Positions 11,287 through 22,511 of a stretch of 64,000 nucleotides of DNA are shown piece by piece (the stretch's first letter is position 1; every line of letters starts with the position of its first letter). A program made the translations under genes and the position numbers. The notes under the pieces were generated by a model, which made no database searches, was not told the DNA's origin, and saw only the letters and a list, made by a program, of their open reading frames with translations. The stretch is from Xylona heveae TC161 (Eukaryota > Ascomycota > Xylonomycetes > Xylonales > Xylonaceae), in contig NW_017264200.1 of assembly GCF_001619985.1 (NCBI RefSeq), positions 1,178,001-1,242,000 of the forward strand, written 5' to 3'.

Positions 11287-13397
11287 ATGCCGGAGCAACG
11301 GGGCCGTGAGGAACGGGAGGGGGGCATGGGCGTGAGTTGTGCCTAATTGAGTTTCCTGGCTCAGGTGCAGTTATGGAGAACAGCTCACTAATTGAGGTCA
11401 AAATAGGCGATCCTGCGCTCAGCCTTCCAGGGCATTGCGATATTTATGTTTATGCAGTTTATCATGAAGCAATTCATGGGAACTGGGTCATCTCCTGAAG
11501 CCTCTTCTTCGAGTTCTGCGCCGGGAGCGGTTGCACCCTCGGTCATTCCGGCGTACGACGCTCGGCCAGATGCCTTGAACGCTGATGCGACTTACAACCC
11601 AATCCCCCAGAACATTGCGCCTATTTGGCCCGATGGAACCCCTCTGGATATTAGCATTTATGTTGCGCCGTCACTAGCGATGCCTCCCTTGGAGAAGATG
11701 CCCCCGACATCACTTGTCGCGAATGAGCATGCTTTCAAGATAGGAGCCGGAGGCGACAAGCGCGAGATTCATACAAGCTTTCCTGTCCCGGAAGAGGTTC
11801 AGAATAATGGAACCCTGTGGGCGCATATATATGTCGCTAAAACTGGTCATCCCCTTGATCCTGCTGCGCCAAACTATGATTTCTCAAATGCCTATCATAT
11901 TGTTCAACCTCTGAACCATTATCTGGCTAAGAAGAAGGTGGCTAAGACACGCAATCTGCTCAGCGGATCGAACGCCACGGTGGAAGAAGAGTCGGAGCAA
12001 GCAAAGGAAGAGAGCAAGAGCCGTCCTGTTCTGTCATACTACCATTCGAACTTTACCTTGTCGGTGGTTCCTAACGCTGGCATCATGAATTATCCGACTT
12101 TGCATCCTGCGATGCAAAAGTATGTCCATGTCGTAAGCTCAGATGCACGAGATGCAAGTGGGCAAAATAGCTGGTATTACCCAATTTTCTTCTTGAACAC
12201 TTTCTGGCAATTACGCGATCATATGGTGGAATTGAACTCGACGGTCAAACAAGTTCCACTCCATATCACTCTGAACAACCTAAAGTATTGGAAATTCAGT
12301 CTGTATTCAAGCTTAGATGAAGGACTCAAGCAACAACAGCGCCAAGTGGCGAGCGGTGGTCCGATTGGTCCTTCTGGTGACGGCAGCGAGATGGAAGAGT
12401 TCAAACGCATCTTGATAGATACGAATGTCTACCTTCTCAGCACCACTGTGGTGGTGAGCATCTTGCACACCATATTCGAGATGCTGGCCTTCAAGAGTGA
12501 CATTGTAAGTTTTGCACACGAACATATGCAGATGCGAGATATTAATTCTGTCATTTTCCATTTTAGTCACACTGGCGCAATAAGAAGGACAACGTCGGAA
12601 TCTCATTCCGCAGCATTCTAGCCAATGTTTTTATGCAGACAGTCATCTTTTTGTACTTGGTCGACAACAGCGATGGTACGTCTTGGATGATTCTCTTTGG
12701 TCAGGGAATGGGCATTGTACTTGAGGCGTGGAAAATTACCAAGACGGTTGATGTGCGCGTGCGTCCTGCACCTGCTGGTTCATTGATACCGTACCGGATC
12801 TCCTTTGAAGACAAGCACAAGCTTTCCGAGACGGAGCAAAAGACGAAGGAATACGATGAAATTGCCTTCAAGTATCTCTACCGGCTTGCGATTCCGCTGC
12901 TTGCCGCCTATGCCGTCTACAGCCTTGTCTACGAGACGCACAAGAGCTGGTACAGCTTTATCATCACGACGCTTGTGGGCAGCGTGTACGCATATGGTTT
13001 CCTCATGATGGTGCCGAGTCTGTACATCAACTACCGTCTCAAATCCGTGGCACACATGCCCGCGCGAGCCATGACGTACAAGTTCCTCAACACTTTTATC
13101 GACGATCTCTTTGCCTTTACGATCAAGATGCCTATCCTGCATCGCCTTGCGACACTTCGCGACGACGTCATCTTTTTCGTCTATTTGTATCAAGCTTGGA
13201 AGTACAAGGTTGACTACACTCGTGTCAACGAGTTTGGCCAAGGGGGCGACGACGAGGAGGAAGACAAGAAGGAGGAACTTCCGGCAAAGCTGGCCAGTAA
13301 GCCGCTTACCTCTCCTGCCGATGGCAAGGTTACGGAAGAAGTTGCCGCTGCCACGAGCGGAAGCAATGTGGGAGGTGACAGTCGAAAGCGAAAGTAA
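11287..13397 (+). CDS. CLPTM1-family multi-span membrane protein, 657 aa
   Basis: Member of the cleft lip and palate transmembrane protein 1 family. The animal members CLPTM1 and CLPTM1L sit in the ER (receptor trafficking; lipid scrambling). Exons 11287-11331, 11407-12504 and 12567-13397 (45+1098+831 nt). A first membrane helix at about residues 18-38 (GIAIFMFMQFIMKQFMG) is followed by a large lumenal domain with WPDGTPLDISIYVAPS, LWAHIYVAKTGHPLDP and YYPIFFLNTFWQLRDH. After about residue 353 come several helices (LLSTTVVVSILHTIFEMLAF and others) and the conserved block FKYLYRLAIPLLAAYAVYSL. The C-terminal block HRLATLRDDVIFFVYLYQAW is a family signature. The tail is acidic then basic (DDEEEDKKEE ... 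SRKRK). The intron sits within the helix-loop region at residue 381. Confidence 0.92.
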
Positions 13398-15021
13398 GAG
13401 GGAAATAGACACAGATTGTTTGAGGATTGAGGAAGTGGCAAACAGGTTGCATATTGTGTATAGAAATCTATATGATAGCCCTCTAATGAGCGGGGAACAG
13501 CCGCTGAAACTGCTTGGAAAGGCCTTGTATTCGAACAAGCGTCCAATTGTATGAGCATTTTGTTTTTCCTTTTTCAGATTACCTTGAATCGTTCCAATGG
13601 CAGACATGACGCATGTGAGCTGCTTCCAATGACTGCAGCAGAAAAAAGAAATACATCCTCTCCGCGGCAGTTGAGTGTACGATAAGCTTTCGTCGGAGAA
13701 CTAGAGCTTGGGGTTTTCTTCGGCGTTAGATCGCCCGAAGCCGGATCCAATATCCGAACTTGTAGAAGACAGGCACTATGTGTGCTGTCCAGTACCTCTG
13801 TACTGGTCTCTGTATAAATTCTTTGGATTTAAAAAGGTGCGAGTATGGTGCTTGATTACAGTAACTTAACAGTCAGGGCAGATAACTATCAGGGAGGTGG
13901 GCCGTGATGTATCAAAGAGATATCTACTGTATGCATCTAATGTTTACACGGCCCACGCCAGGGATTTGTTCCTGAGAGATCAGTGGCCGGGGATCGGAAA
14001 AACTCAAGGATCAGGGTGGGGGTAACAGTTGGAAGATAATCCGATCACTGAAGGCCACACTCCCCTGTCACGAATATCTAGCGCCTGTTACGCCATTGAC
14101 TTTATCTTTCATTCCCACTTCAACCACTGCACATGTACGAATTCTGCACAATCGTGAGGCAGGTGCAGGCGAAACGAGTCGTGTCATTGTCGTACGGAGT
14201 CCTTCAACGTGATTGATAAGCAGGAGAAACGGATTTTCTTGGTCTCCACTTTGGATTGTCCCGCTCAGTAAATTCCCCCACATCTGCTCGGCCCACCCGC
14301 CGTCGTTCTCGGGCCAAGCGTCAACCAAAAAGTAGCGTCACTACAGTTCAGAGTTACCCTGGATTCTTTACGGTTTACCTGTCGTAGCTACGATAAGAAG
14401 AACGCGGGCCATGGAAAGTCGGAGAATCCTTTTTGTTTAAAGATATTCTCCACATGGTCAAATTAACTGACCAGTAGATTGATCACGTAACTTAAAGTCT
14501 TCTCTGCTCGAAGTATAATGAAACATTGGTGCATTATCAGGGAGAGTACAGAGGTACAGGGCAGGATCATTATCCAGTCTTTGAAGCGTGCCGTATCAGA
14601 AGCAGCTGTCGGCCAACCTGTCATGCATGTGCTTCAAGTGGTTGCATCATTAGCATACTGCATATCTCAATTATAATGCATTTAAGAACATGAGTCAATC
14701 GGATGAGATGTGGATTGCAGAAATGCCACAGAGGTACTCTTCCATGGCCAGGCGTTCCCGTGTCTGTGTGTGTGTGTGTGCTCGGAATATGTGATTCCTG
14801 ACGTATTGATATATTTACCCCACGTCTTGCCCCTCGGCATTCATTAAGTCGAAGTTCCCCCCACCCTTTTTCCCTACAAAAGCTGTTCCCATTCTCTTTT
14901 ATTAATTCATAGGTTTTCCTCTTGACTTTCAACTTTTGTATTTAACCTCTGTTTAAAAATCGAGCTCTCATCTGGCGGACCTTGATCTTTTCGTATTTTT
15001 CCAATTGCCACCACAGTCAAA
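13398..15021. other. Long intergenic region, CLPTM1 gene to aldo-keto reductase
   Basis: 1.6 kb without a supported gene; the few open frames are short and unlike known proteins. Small features: an imperfect hairpin near 13717-13740 (CTTCGGCG pairing with CGCCCGAAG), a (TG)n microsatellite of about 8 units at 14764-14780, and a TGAGTCA bZIP-type site at 14691-14697, about 325 bp before the reductase ATG. A pyrimidine-rich tract precedes that ATG. Confidence 0.4.
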
Positions 15022-16156
15022 ATGCCGTCCGTTTCATCTACCACCACTTTCCAGCTCAACACCAAAGCCCAGATCCCCGCTGTCGGCTTGGGCACGTGGC
15101 AATCGGGTCCCGGCGAGGTGAAGAACGCCGTGTACCATGCGCTCAAGGTCGGATACCGTCACATTGACTGCGCGTATGTGTATGGCAACGAGACCGAAGT
15201 GGGACAGGGTCTGGAGCAGGCGTTCAAGGAGGGTATCGTGAAGCGCGAGGACATCTTCATCACGACCAAGCTCTGGTGTACATTCCACCGCAGGCCCGAG
15301 GAGAACCTCAACGAGTCGCTCAAGCGCTTGGGATTGGACTATGTTGATCTGTACCTGATGCACTGGCCTTGTCCGATGAATGCTAATGGTATGTTTATAT
15401 CGCTTTAGCAGGTCTTGTGTTTTCAAATGGATCCCCCTCCCTCCCCCACCTTTTCGGTTGCTGCTGCCATGTATCGGAATCAAAATTAATAAACTTGATT
15501 CTAGGAAATGACCCCATGTTCCCCAAGCTGCCCGACGGGTCGCGAGACCTGGACAAATCCTGGTCCCACATCCAGACATGGAAGCTGCTCGAGAAGTTGC
15601 TGGAGACGGGCAAGACCAAGGCCATTGGTGTCTCCAACTACAGCGTCAAGTTCCTTGAGGAACTGCTGTCCCAGGTCTCCGTTGTGCCCGCAGCCAACCA
15701 GATCGAGAACCACCCTTACCTCCCTCAGCAGGACGTCCTGGACTACTGCGCCGCAAAGGGCATTGTTGTGACTGCCTACAGTCCGTTGGGAAGCACGGGC
15801 TGCCCGCTCTTCGAGGAGGAAGGTGTCCATAAGGTTGCTGCCAAGCACAATGTGTCTCCTGGCACTGTCCTGATTAGCTACCAAGGTATGAGTTATTCAG
15901 AAACGCCTCTCTCCGCCCTCTATATTTCCTCTCCACACAGGAAAAATCAAACCTAATAATTTTCACAATAGTCAACCGTGGTGTCGTTGTTATTCCCAAG
16001 TCCGTTACGCCCTCGCGTATCGAGCAGAATTACAACATCATCTCTCTCGACGACGAGGACTTGGCTGCGCTGGCAAGCATCTCCAAGACAAAGGGCGTCA
16101 CGCGGTACATTAAGCCCTCGTTTGGCGTCAACTTTGGCTGGCCAGACGTGCAGTAA
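15022..16156 (+). CDS. Aldo-keto reductase, 310 aa
   Basis: Cytosolic NADPH-dependent aldo-keto reductase resembling the yeast Gcy1/Ypr1 and Aspergillus glycerol dehydrogenase group. Exons 15022-15388, 15505-15885 and 15972-16156 (367+381+185 nt). The catalytic tetrad is complete: Asp49 and Tyr54 ([11 protein letters not shown]), Lys83 (TTKLW) and His114 (LMHWP). Other blocks are [30 protein letters not shown] and the coenzyme-binding [16 protein letters not shown] in the last exon. The C-terminus [18 protein letters not shown] ends like fungal glyceraldehyde/glycerol-type enzymes. The exact substrate cannot be read from sequence. The codon use is strongly biased to C-ending codons, suggesting good expression. 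Confidence 0.92.
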
Positions 16157-17047
16157 TCGTCGATTTATGCTCAAATTTTCGCTTTCCCCCCTCCCCCATC
16201 CTCTTATGAAAAGTAGCCGCTGATGCTTTGGGCGTTGTCGTCCATTTTTATTTCTCGGCACAGCTCTTCTATCATACCTTGCGCATTTTACTCGCTGGCA
16301 CCCTTTTGATCATATCTGTGGGTACTGCACGGAGTGGACTAGACGGCTCATTGCGCAATCTGTGCAATTTGCCTATTGCTATTGCCTCTTGCCTATTCCT
16401 GTTGCCTATTGCCCGTTACCTGTTGGTTGTTGCCCGGGTTTGTCCGTAGTAGGACCCTTCGTCTCGCAGAGAAGTTAAAAAAAGTGCTAGACTCATATAG
16501 AATAGACTACACTGTATGCAAAAGGATATCCAAAGCACGATTTATTTCAATCAGCAAATTAAAAGGATGAGATGTAAATTGAACTTGAAGTTGATTCGTC
16601 ATTTTCATTTTTCATTAGAAACGTTTACTCAGTAACTTATTTCTGACAAAGTCTGACTGTAGGTCCTGCACATCACCTTATGCCGCTCTACCTTTCTACC
16701 CTTCTGTCCTTCTCGGGGTCCCAGAGTACTAGTTATAACGCCTTTTCCTAGCCTGTGCATCTCTCCTCCGAAATATGTTGTTGAAGCGATTTAAACCTAG
16801 ACTTTTCCCGCCCTTTATCCTTTTTTCTTTCCCTTTTTCTCTTTCTTTTTCTTTTCCTTTTGTGTTTTTCTTTTCTTGGGGAGGGGCAAGTTTTCGTTTC
16901 CATTTCCGTTTCTGTTCCGTAGGAGTAATAATCGACATAATCGACATCTACACGTCATAACAGAAAAACAACGGTTCCGACACCCAGTGCCTGATTCTTC
17001 TGCTGACTTGGACTGTCGTGATATATTTGTTGGACTCTCGTGATATA
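16157..17047. other. Convergent intergenic, aldo-keto reductase / phosphoserine aminotransferase
   Basis: Holds both 3' flanks. It contains a degenerate tandem repeat on TTGCCTATTGC (about 16370-16437) and a long pyrimidine tract (about 16800-16870). Open frames over the pyrimidine tract are low-complexity shadows. No gene supported. Confidence 0.45.
16370..16437 (+). repeat. Degenerate TTGCCTATTGC tandem repeat
   Basis: About six imperfect copies of a 10-12 bp unit (TTGCCTATTGC, TTGCCTCTTGCC, TATTCCTGTTGCC and so on) in the 3' flank of the aldo-keto reductase gene. It looks like replication-slippage sequence; no function is suggested. Confidence 0.6.
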
Positions 17048-18606
17048 TTATGCCTGGCCGGCCTGGGCAAAGTGCTCGAGGTAGGCGACGAGTTTGTGCA
17101 CGGCGTCTTCGGATACGGCGTTGTCTGTTGGGTGATGGTTTGTGAGCTTGTCTTCTATGGTTCAACGTGAGAGATACGGGGATGGGGAGTGAGAGCACGG
17201 ATAAACAGTAAAACAGTGAGGGGTAAATAGCGATGGACAAAACAAGAAGAAGAAGAAAAGGAAGAAGGAACATACAGCTACTGGCTCTCATGCCACCGAC
17301 GCTTCGATGGCCCTTGAGACCCTGTAATAACCTCGCCTCGGCGCCGGCAAGAAACTCCTTTTCGCGCTCCGCATCTCCGCCGTTGACGCGGAAGCAAATG
17401 TTCATGCGGCTGCGGACAGACTTGTCCGGCACCACGCGGTAGACGTTGGGATACTTGTCCAGGGCGCCATAGATGGCTTCGGCCTTGCGGTGCGAGATTT
17501 CCTCTTGGCCGGCGAGACCCTTACCCTTGTAGTCGTCGACCAGCTTCTTCATGACCCGTCCGGCGATCCACAGGTTGAAAATCGGCAGCGTGTTGTACAG
17601 CGAGTTGTTCTTGGCGGCAGTGGAGTAGTCGAGGACAATGGGCACAGGAGCGAGGCCCAATTCACGTAGAATGTGAGGCGGCGGAGAGGCGACGGCGGGG
17701 GCGAGGAGAGATTTGCGGACAATGGCGATGGTGATGCCTGCCACGCCGACGTTCTTTTGTGCGCCGGCCTAGAGTGGGCAGTTCAATTAGTTCTTCTGCT
17801 TTACGTATACGTCGATGATAGGATAGAAAACATACAAAGATGACACCGTATTTCGCAACGTCTACTCTCCGGCTCAAAAAGTTGGAGCTCATGTCGGCAA
17901 CAACAACGGGGCCGTCTGCCTCGTCGCCGGTCTGCGATTCCAAGCTCTTGGGGAAGCTCGGGAACTCGACTCCATCCACAGTCTCGTTGTCGCAAAAGTA
18001 GACAAATGCCGGGCCGGGCTTGCCCTTGCCGGTGGGTGTCAATTTCCAAGTATCTTCCGCGGGAATCTTGCCGAATTTCTTGTCGTTGTGAGCTCTCGCG
18101 TCCAGCGCGACGTTGACGTACTTGTCGCCTATGAGCCGCGCAGCTTCTTGTGAGGCTTTGAGCGACCAGGAGCCCGTAACGAGGTAGTCGAGCTTAAGCT
18201 CCTTTTCTTTTTGCTCTTTGAGGGATGCGATGACTTTGGACTCCACCTCTTTGTCCGACAGCCCCGGGTGTTCCTTTCGGATCTGCTCGTCCGTGGCCTT
18301 GCGTCTCTTCTCGACCCACGCGCTGACGAGATTTTGTACGACAGCGCTGAACTCGCCTGTGCCGCCGCTCTGCATGAACAGGATCTCATAGTTATCTGGG
18401 ATATTCAGCAAGGTGGTCAGGTTCTCCTTTGTCTCGCGGAGCACATCGTTGGCGTCACCAGAGCGGTGGGAAATCTCGGCCAGACCCAGTCCTTTGCCCT
18501 TGTAGTTGACTAGAGCTTCGGCGGCTTCGGTGAGGACGACGCTGGGCAGCGGCGCAGGGCCAGCGCCAAAGTAGTGGACGTCTTCTCTCGAACGGGTCGT
18601 TGCCAT
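17048..18606 (-). CDS. SER1: Phosphoserine aminotransferase, 446 aa
   Basis: PLP enzyme converting 3-phosphohydroxypyruvate plus glutamate to phosphoserine, second step of serine synthesis. Exons 18606-17836, 17768-17276 and 17124-17048 (771+493+77 nt). The protein starts MATTRSREDVHYFGAGPAPL; FGAGPAPLP is the family start block. LFMQSGGTGEF and VVADMSSNFLSR bind cofactor. The Schiff-base lysine is Lys262 in AGAQKNVGVAG, which begins exactly at the second exon. The final junction (T|AC) gives MRASSYNAVSEDAVHKLV; using a nearer AG would put a stop or wrong frame there, so this acceptor at 17125-17126 is preferred. Residues of about 135-170 form a charged helical insertion that is absent from bacterial SerC. 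It is divergent from LYS4. Confidence 0.94.
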
Positions 18607-19136
18607 TGTGTGTGTTATGGTTGAAGTGGTGGACCTTTTTGTTTTTTTCTGTTTTTGCTGGCTGAAAGGCAACTGGCGGCAGAATCTGGGGTTTATACAG
18701 CTGGAGATTATTTGAGTCACGGAAACAGGGTCGATGGTGGGGTTTCTATGGTGGGGCCGAGAAATACAAAACCAGCTCTTTCCAGAGGTTGAATTCAATT
18801 ATTGTGGTATTTCAATCGATTTGAGGTTTCTTAAGTGGTTTATTGACTTCTTTATACAATTAAAAACTTAAAATTACTTTGTTTCTACAGATTATGAGCA
18901 TCTTCTCTGGTCAAAGTCATTTTTTCTCATGTTATTTACGCGGATTTTGGTTGACGTGATAGAGAAACAACTCCGACTTCGGCCGGCAGAATCCAGTAGC
19001 CAATCAGAAGGCGAGAATTCATTATGACTAAACATCCCATGAACCTGCAGATTCTCGTGATTGTGTTTTTTTGGGGCTTGACAAGATAATTGATCTGGAC
19101 GACGCTTGGTCTGCGCCGTCAATTTCTTCGTCAACC
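18607..19136. promoter_or_regulatory. Shared SER1 / LYS4 divergent promoter
   Basis: 530 bp between the start codons of a serine and a lysine biosynthetic gene. It contains a palindromic TGAGTCA (Gcn4/CpcA type) at 18713-18719, a CCAAT box at 19000-19004 with the sequence ATT 12 bp further on, and a TGACTAA at 19025-19031. A 21-codon upstream frame (ATG at 19024, TAA at 19087-19089) ends 47 bp before the LYS4 ATG. Coordinated control by amino-acid starvation is inferred, not shown. Confidence 0.5.
18713..18719. promoter_or_regulatory. TGAGTCA, candidate CpcA/Gcn4 site
   Basis: Exact match to the TGA(C/G)TCA consensus of the cross-pathway control bZIP factor. It lies about 107 bp upstream of the SER1 ATG and about 420 bp upstream of LYS4. 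A 7-mer of this class is expected by chance about once per 8 kb. Confidence 0.45.
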
Positions 19137-21672
19137 ATGTCTGCACTACGGGCAGGCCAGTTAGTCTCGAGCAGACTTGTTCGTGTATGTGATTGTTTGG
19201 GGGTATTGAATTTTACCAAGTTTTCAAGACTGACTATCAGCGCAGTCTCGGGCAGGCTTGGCCAGTCTGCGATACGCCGCTCGCTCTACTCCAGTCCGGA
19301 GACTGCCAGCGTTCCGACAGCCTCGATTGTATACTACGACAGCCTCGTCGCGGTCCCCTGAAGTTTTCCACTCGCAGGCCGAGGATCCCGTCTCTGCAGC
19401 ATTTCTCGACTCCTTAAACACCGTCCCCAAGGTCCCGCAGACTCTGACCGAAAAGATTGTCCAGCGGTATTCTCTCGGATTGCCGGCGGATAAGTATGTC
19501 AAGGCTGGCGACTACGTTACTCTGGCGCCGCATCACTGCATGACTCATGACAACTCATGGCCCGTCGCACTCAAATTCATGTCGATTGGCGCTTCGAAGA
19601 TTCATGACTCAAATCAAATTGTGATGACCCTTGATCACGATGTTCAGAACAAGAGCGAGACCAACCTGAAAAAGTACCGCCAAATCGAGGAGTTTGCGAA
19701 GAACCATGGCGTTGATTTCTACCCCGCCGGTCGTGGCATCGGTCATCAGATTATGGTTGAGGAAGGCTACGCTTGGCCGGGAACCCTGGTGGTTGCCTCG
19801 GACAGTCACACAAACATGTATGGCGGTGTCGGATGTTTGGGTACACCTGTCGTGCGTACCGATGCTGCTAGTATCTGGGCTACTGGGCGCACCTGGTGGC
19901 AGATTCCCCCGATTGCAAAGGTCACATTTACTGGTGTCTTGCCCAAGGGCGTGACTGGAAAGGATATTATTGTCGCTCTTTGCGGGCTGTTCAATAACGA
20001 TGATGTCCTTAACCATGCCATTGAGTTCACTGGCTCTGACGAGACGCTCAAGAGTCTGCCGATTGACGACCGTCTGACCATTGCGAATATGACAACCGAG
20101 TGGGGCGCTCTCTCCGGTCTCTTCCCCATCGATTCGGTCTTACAGGGCTGGCTCCGTTACAAGGCAACTGATGCGGCACTGTTTGGCGCCGCTGACAAAG
20201 CTGAAAGCTCGCGCAACGTCCGCTTCACGCATGCCCGCCTGGACGAACTCTTCTCCAACCAGCTCGTGGCCGACAAGGGCGCCAAATATGCCAAGGAACT
20301 GTTCCTCGATTTGTCCACGCTCGCTCCCTACGTCTCCGGCCCGAACTCGGTCAAGGTTGCCAACCCTCTACACGCGTTGGAGGCAGAGAATATCAAGGTC
20401 GACAAGGCCTACCTGGTCTCATGCACAAACTCCCGAGCATCGGATCTCGCAGCTGCTGCAAAGGTCTTCAAGGATGCTGCCAAGGAGAATGGTGGAACCA
20501 TCCCGAAGATCCCTGACCACGTCAATTTCTACATTGCCGCTGCCTCCAAACCCGAGCAGCTCATCGCCGAAGAGCAGGGCGACTGGCAAGCTATGCTCGA
20601 AGCTGGCGCCAAGCCCCTCCCCGCCGGCTGCGGTCCCTGCATTGGTCTTGGTACTGGTCTGCTCGAGCCTGGCGAGGTTGGAATCAGTGCAAGCAACCGC
20701 AACTTCAAGGGCCGTATGGGTTCGAAAGATGCCAAGGCCTATCTCGCCAGTCCCGAGGTCGTCGCTGCCAGTGCTCTGGCCGGCAAGATTCAGGGACCCG
20801 GCTGGTACGAGAAGCCCGAAGGTGTGGACGAGATCGTCCGCGGCGAGGGTGATGGTATTCGCGAGGAAGAACGCATGATCAGCATCGAAGACGCCCTCGC
20901 TAAGGTTATCGGCGAGGTCGACGAAATGGTTGAGACTGCTGAAAGGGAAGGCTTCGGCGATGCGCCTGCAGCTGAGGCGACCAGCACCAAGAAGAAGACT
21001 GAGATCCTCCCCGGTTTCCCCGCCCGCATTGAGGGTGAAATTGTCTTCTGCGATGCCGACAACATCAACACCGATGGTATTTATCCCGGAAAGTACACTT
21101 ATCAGGACGACGTCTCCGTTGAGACGATGGCCAAGGTCGTCATGGAAAACTACGACACTGCCTTTGCCTCCATTGCCAAGCCCGGCGATATTCTCGTGAC
21201 CGGCTTCAACTTCGGCTGCGGTAGCTCTCGTGAGCAGGCCGCCACTGCTATCCTGGCCAAGCAGATCCCGCTTGTTGTTTCTGGCAGCTTCGGCAACATC
21301 TTCTCCCGTAACAGTATCAACAACGCTCTCATGGGCGTCGAGGTCCCTCGCCTCGTTCAACGTCTTCGTGACACCTTCTCGTCTCCGACTTCCTCTTCCA
21401 GCGCTCCCGTCAATGAGCCGGAGAAGAACCGTCAGTCGCTTGATAGCCCTCCCCCTGCTCCCCAACAAGTCCCTGCTGGCGAGAAGGTCCTCACCCGGCG
21501 CACTGGCTGGAAGTTCGTGTGGGATGTCAGCCAGAGCCAAGTTGAGGTCCAAGAAGGCGAAGGTGGCGCCAAGTGGACGCAGCCTGTCGGTGAGCTGCCC
21601 CCGAACGTGCAAGAGATTATCGCCCGCGGCGGTCTCGAGAAATGGGTGAAGAAGGAAATCTCAACCCCTTGA
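19137..21672 (+). CDS. LYS4: Homoaconitase, mitochondrial, 824 aa
   Basis: [4Fe-4S] enzyme that converts homoaconitate to homoisocitrate in the fungal alpha-aminoadipate lysine pathway. Exon 1 is 19137-19184 and exon 2 19246-21672 (48+2427 nt); the ATG lies only in the first exon, which with the start of exon 2 encodes an Arg/Ser/Ala-rich mitochondrial presequence (about residues 1-50, ending [14 protein letters not shown]). An alternative acceptor 5 nt upstream would need a different donor. The iron-sulfur cysteines are Cys409 (SCTNSRASD), Cys478 and Cys481 ([10 protein letters not shown]). The swivel domain has [15 protein letters not shown] and [15 protein letters not shown] Ser/Pro/Gln-rich insertion of about 35 residues near residue 730 separates the swivel core from [13 protein letters not shown]. 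Total length is somewhat above usual. Confidence 0.94.
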
Positions 21673-22032
21673 ATGGTTTTCGATATCGTTCGAAGTTTAT
21701 AAAAGTCCTACATTGCTTTGAATATTTGGGTGTTAGAGGATTTTTCAGGAGTATATACACCTCATAGTTTTCTTCTTTTGTATTTTTAGAAAGTTTAGAT
21801 ATCAAAATCAGCCTTTCCTCATCCTTCAATCTGATGGCATCATTGCGAGATAATTTGAAGCCATTTTTTTTTATTTGGCCGTTCCTGGAGATTTCTGCTT
21901 ATGACATAATTGGTAGAAAGTGGCAGGAGCTAAACCCTAACCTACAATACAATATGATTTTTTTGTCATTCCTTCGTATTCAAACGTATATGGATTACTA
22001 AATGCAGCATTTGACCGAAGTGGATTTGCACA

Positions 22033-22102
22033 AAGCTCGGACGAAACAATAAGCTCGGATGAAGCATTGGCTCGGACAAAGCACCATCTCGGACGAAGCA
22101 TA
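22033..22102 (+). repeat. Four-copy 17-18 bp tandem repeat
   Basis: Units start at 22033, 22051, 22069 and 22086 and share a core CTCGGAYRAARCA. Copies differ at 2-4 positions, so the array is not recent. It lies about 410-480 bp upstream of the NmrA-family start. Confidence 0.75.
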
Positions 22103-22337
22103 TCCTGCGTTACTAGGACATTCTCCTGGGAATGTGAGGCTGTTTTTGCCAAAAGAAGACTTTCTCTTGAGTCATTGCTATATGCACTTCTAAATGTTTA
22201 TCAGTTCACGGAAAATACGTGAGCTATTGGTCAACGCCCACTCGATGTGGCTTTGTCCAGTGTATATATCTTAAGGTAGTACACTGATCACATCCCGGAA
22301 GAGCTATTGAACTGCCCAAGCTAGTTGTATTATTGAA

Positions 22338-22345
22338 TATAAAAG
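22338..22345 (+). promoter_or_regulatory. TATA box
   Basis: TATAAAAG in an AT-rich setting 167 bp upstream of the NmrA-family ATG. It is a good consensus TATA element, consistent with a regulated promoter. Confidence 0.5.
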
Positions 22346-22511
22346 GTCCCATTGCCCGACATTCAATGGAGATTGATTCGGCTTACTCACTAAGTAAAAA
22401 GGTGACTAGTCCTGACTCCTGAGCATAGAGAGGATTCCCTAAATACGCAACCTCTCCACACAACGACTCTCTTCATCACCACCATCGAATCACACTGCAA
22501 TTATCTCAGAA

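Larger units (their letters stand above)
21673..22511. other. Intergenic, LYS4 to NmrA-family gene
   Basis: Holds the LYS4 3' flank and the promoter of the NmrA-family gene. Visible elements are a four-copy 17-18 bp tandem repeat (22033-22102), a TGAGTCA at 22168-22174 and a TATAAAAG box at 22338-22345. No gene seen. Confidence 0.5.

Noticed and set aside
12780-13607. 275-codon open frame antisense to the CLPTM1-family gene
   Set aside because: It mirrors a well-supported exon and has no family match.
13717-13740. Imperfect hairpin 3' of the CLPTM1-family gene
   Set aside because: An 8-9 bp stem with a bulge is not unusual in 1.6 kb of spacer, and fungal genes do not use such terminators.
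20419-21612. 397-codon open frame antisense to LYS4
   Set aside because: It lies wholly over the homoaconitase exon and is explained by strong codon bias, which removes stops from the opposite strand. The peptide resembles nothing.
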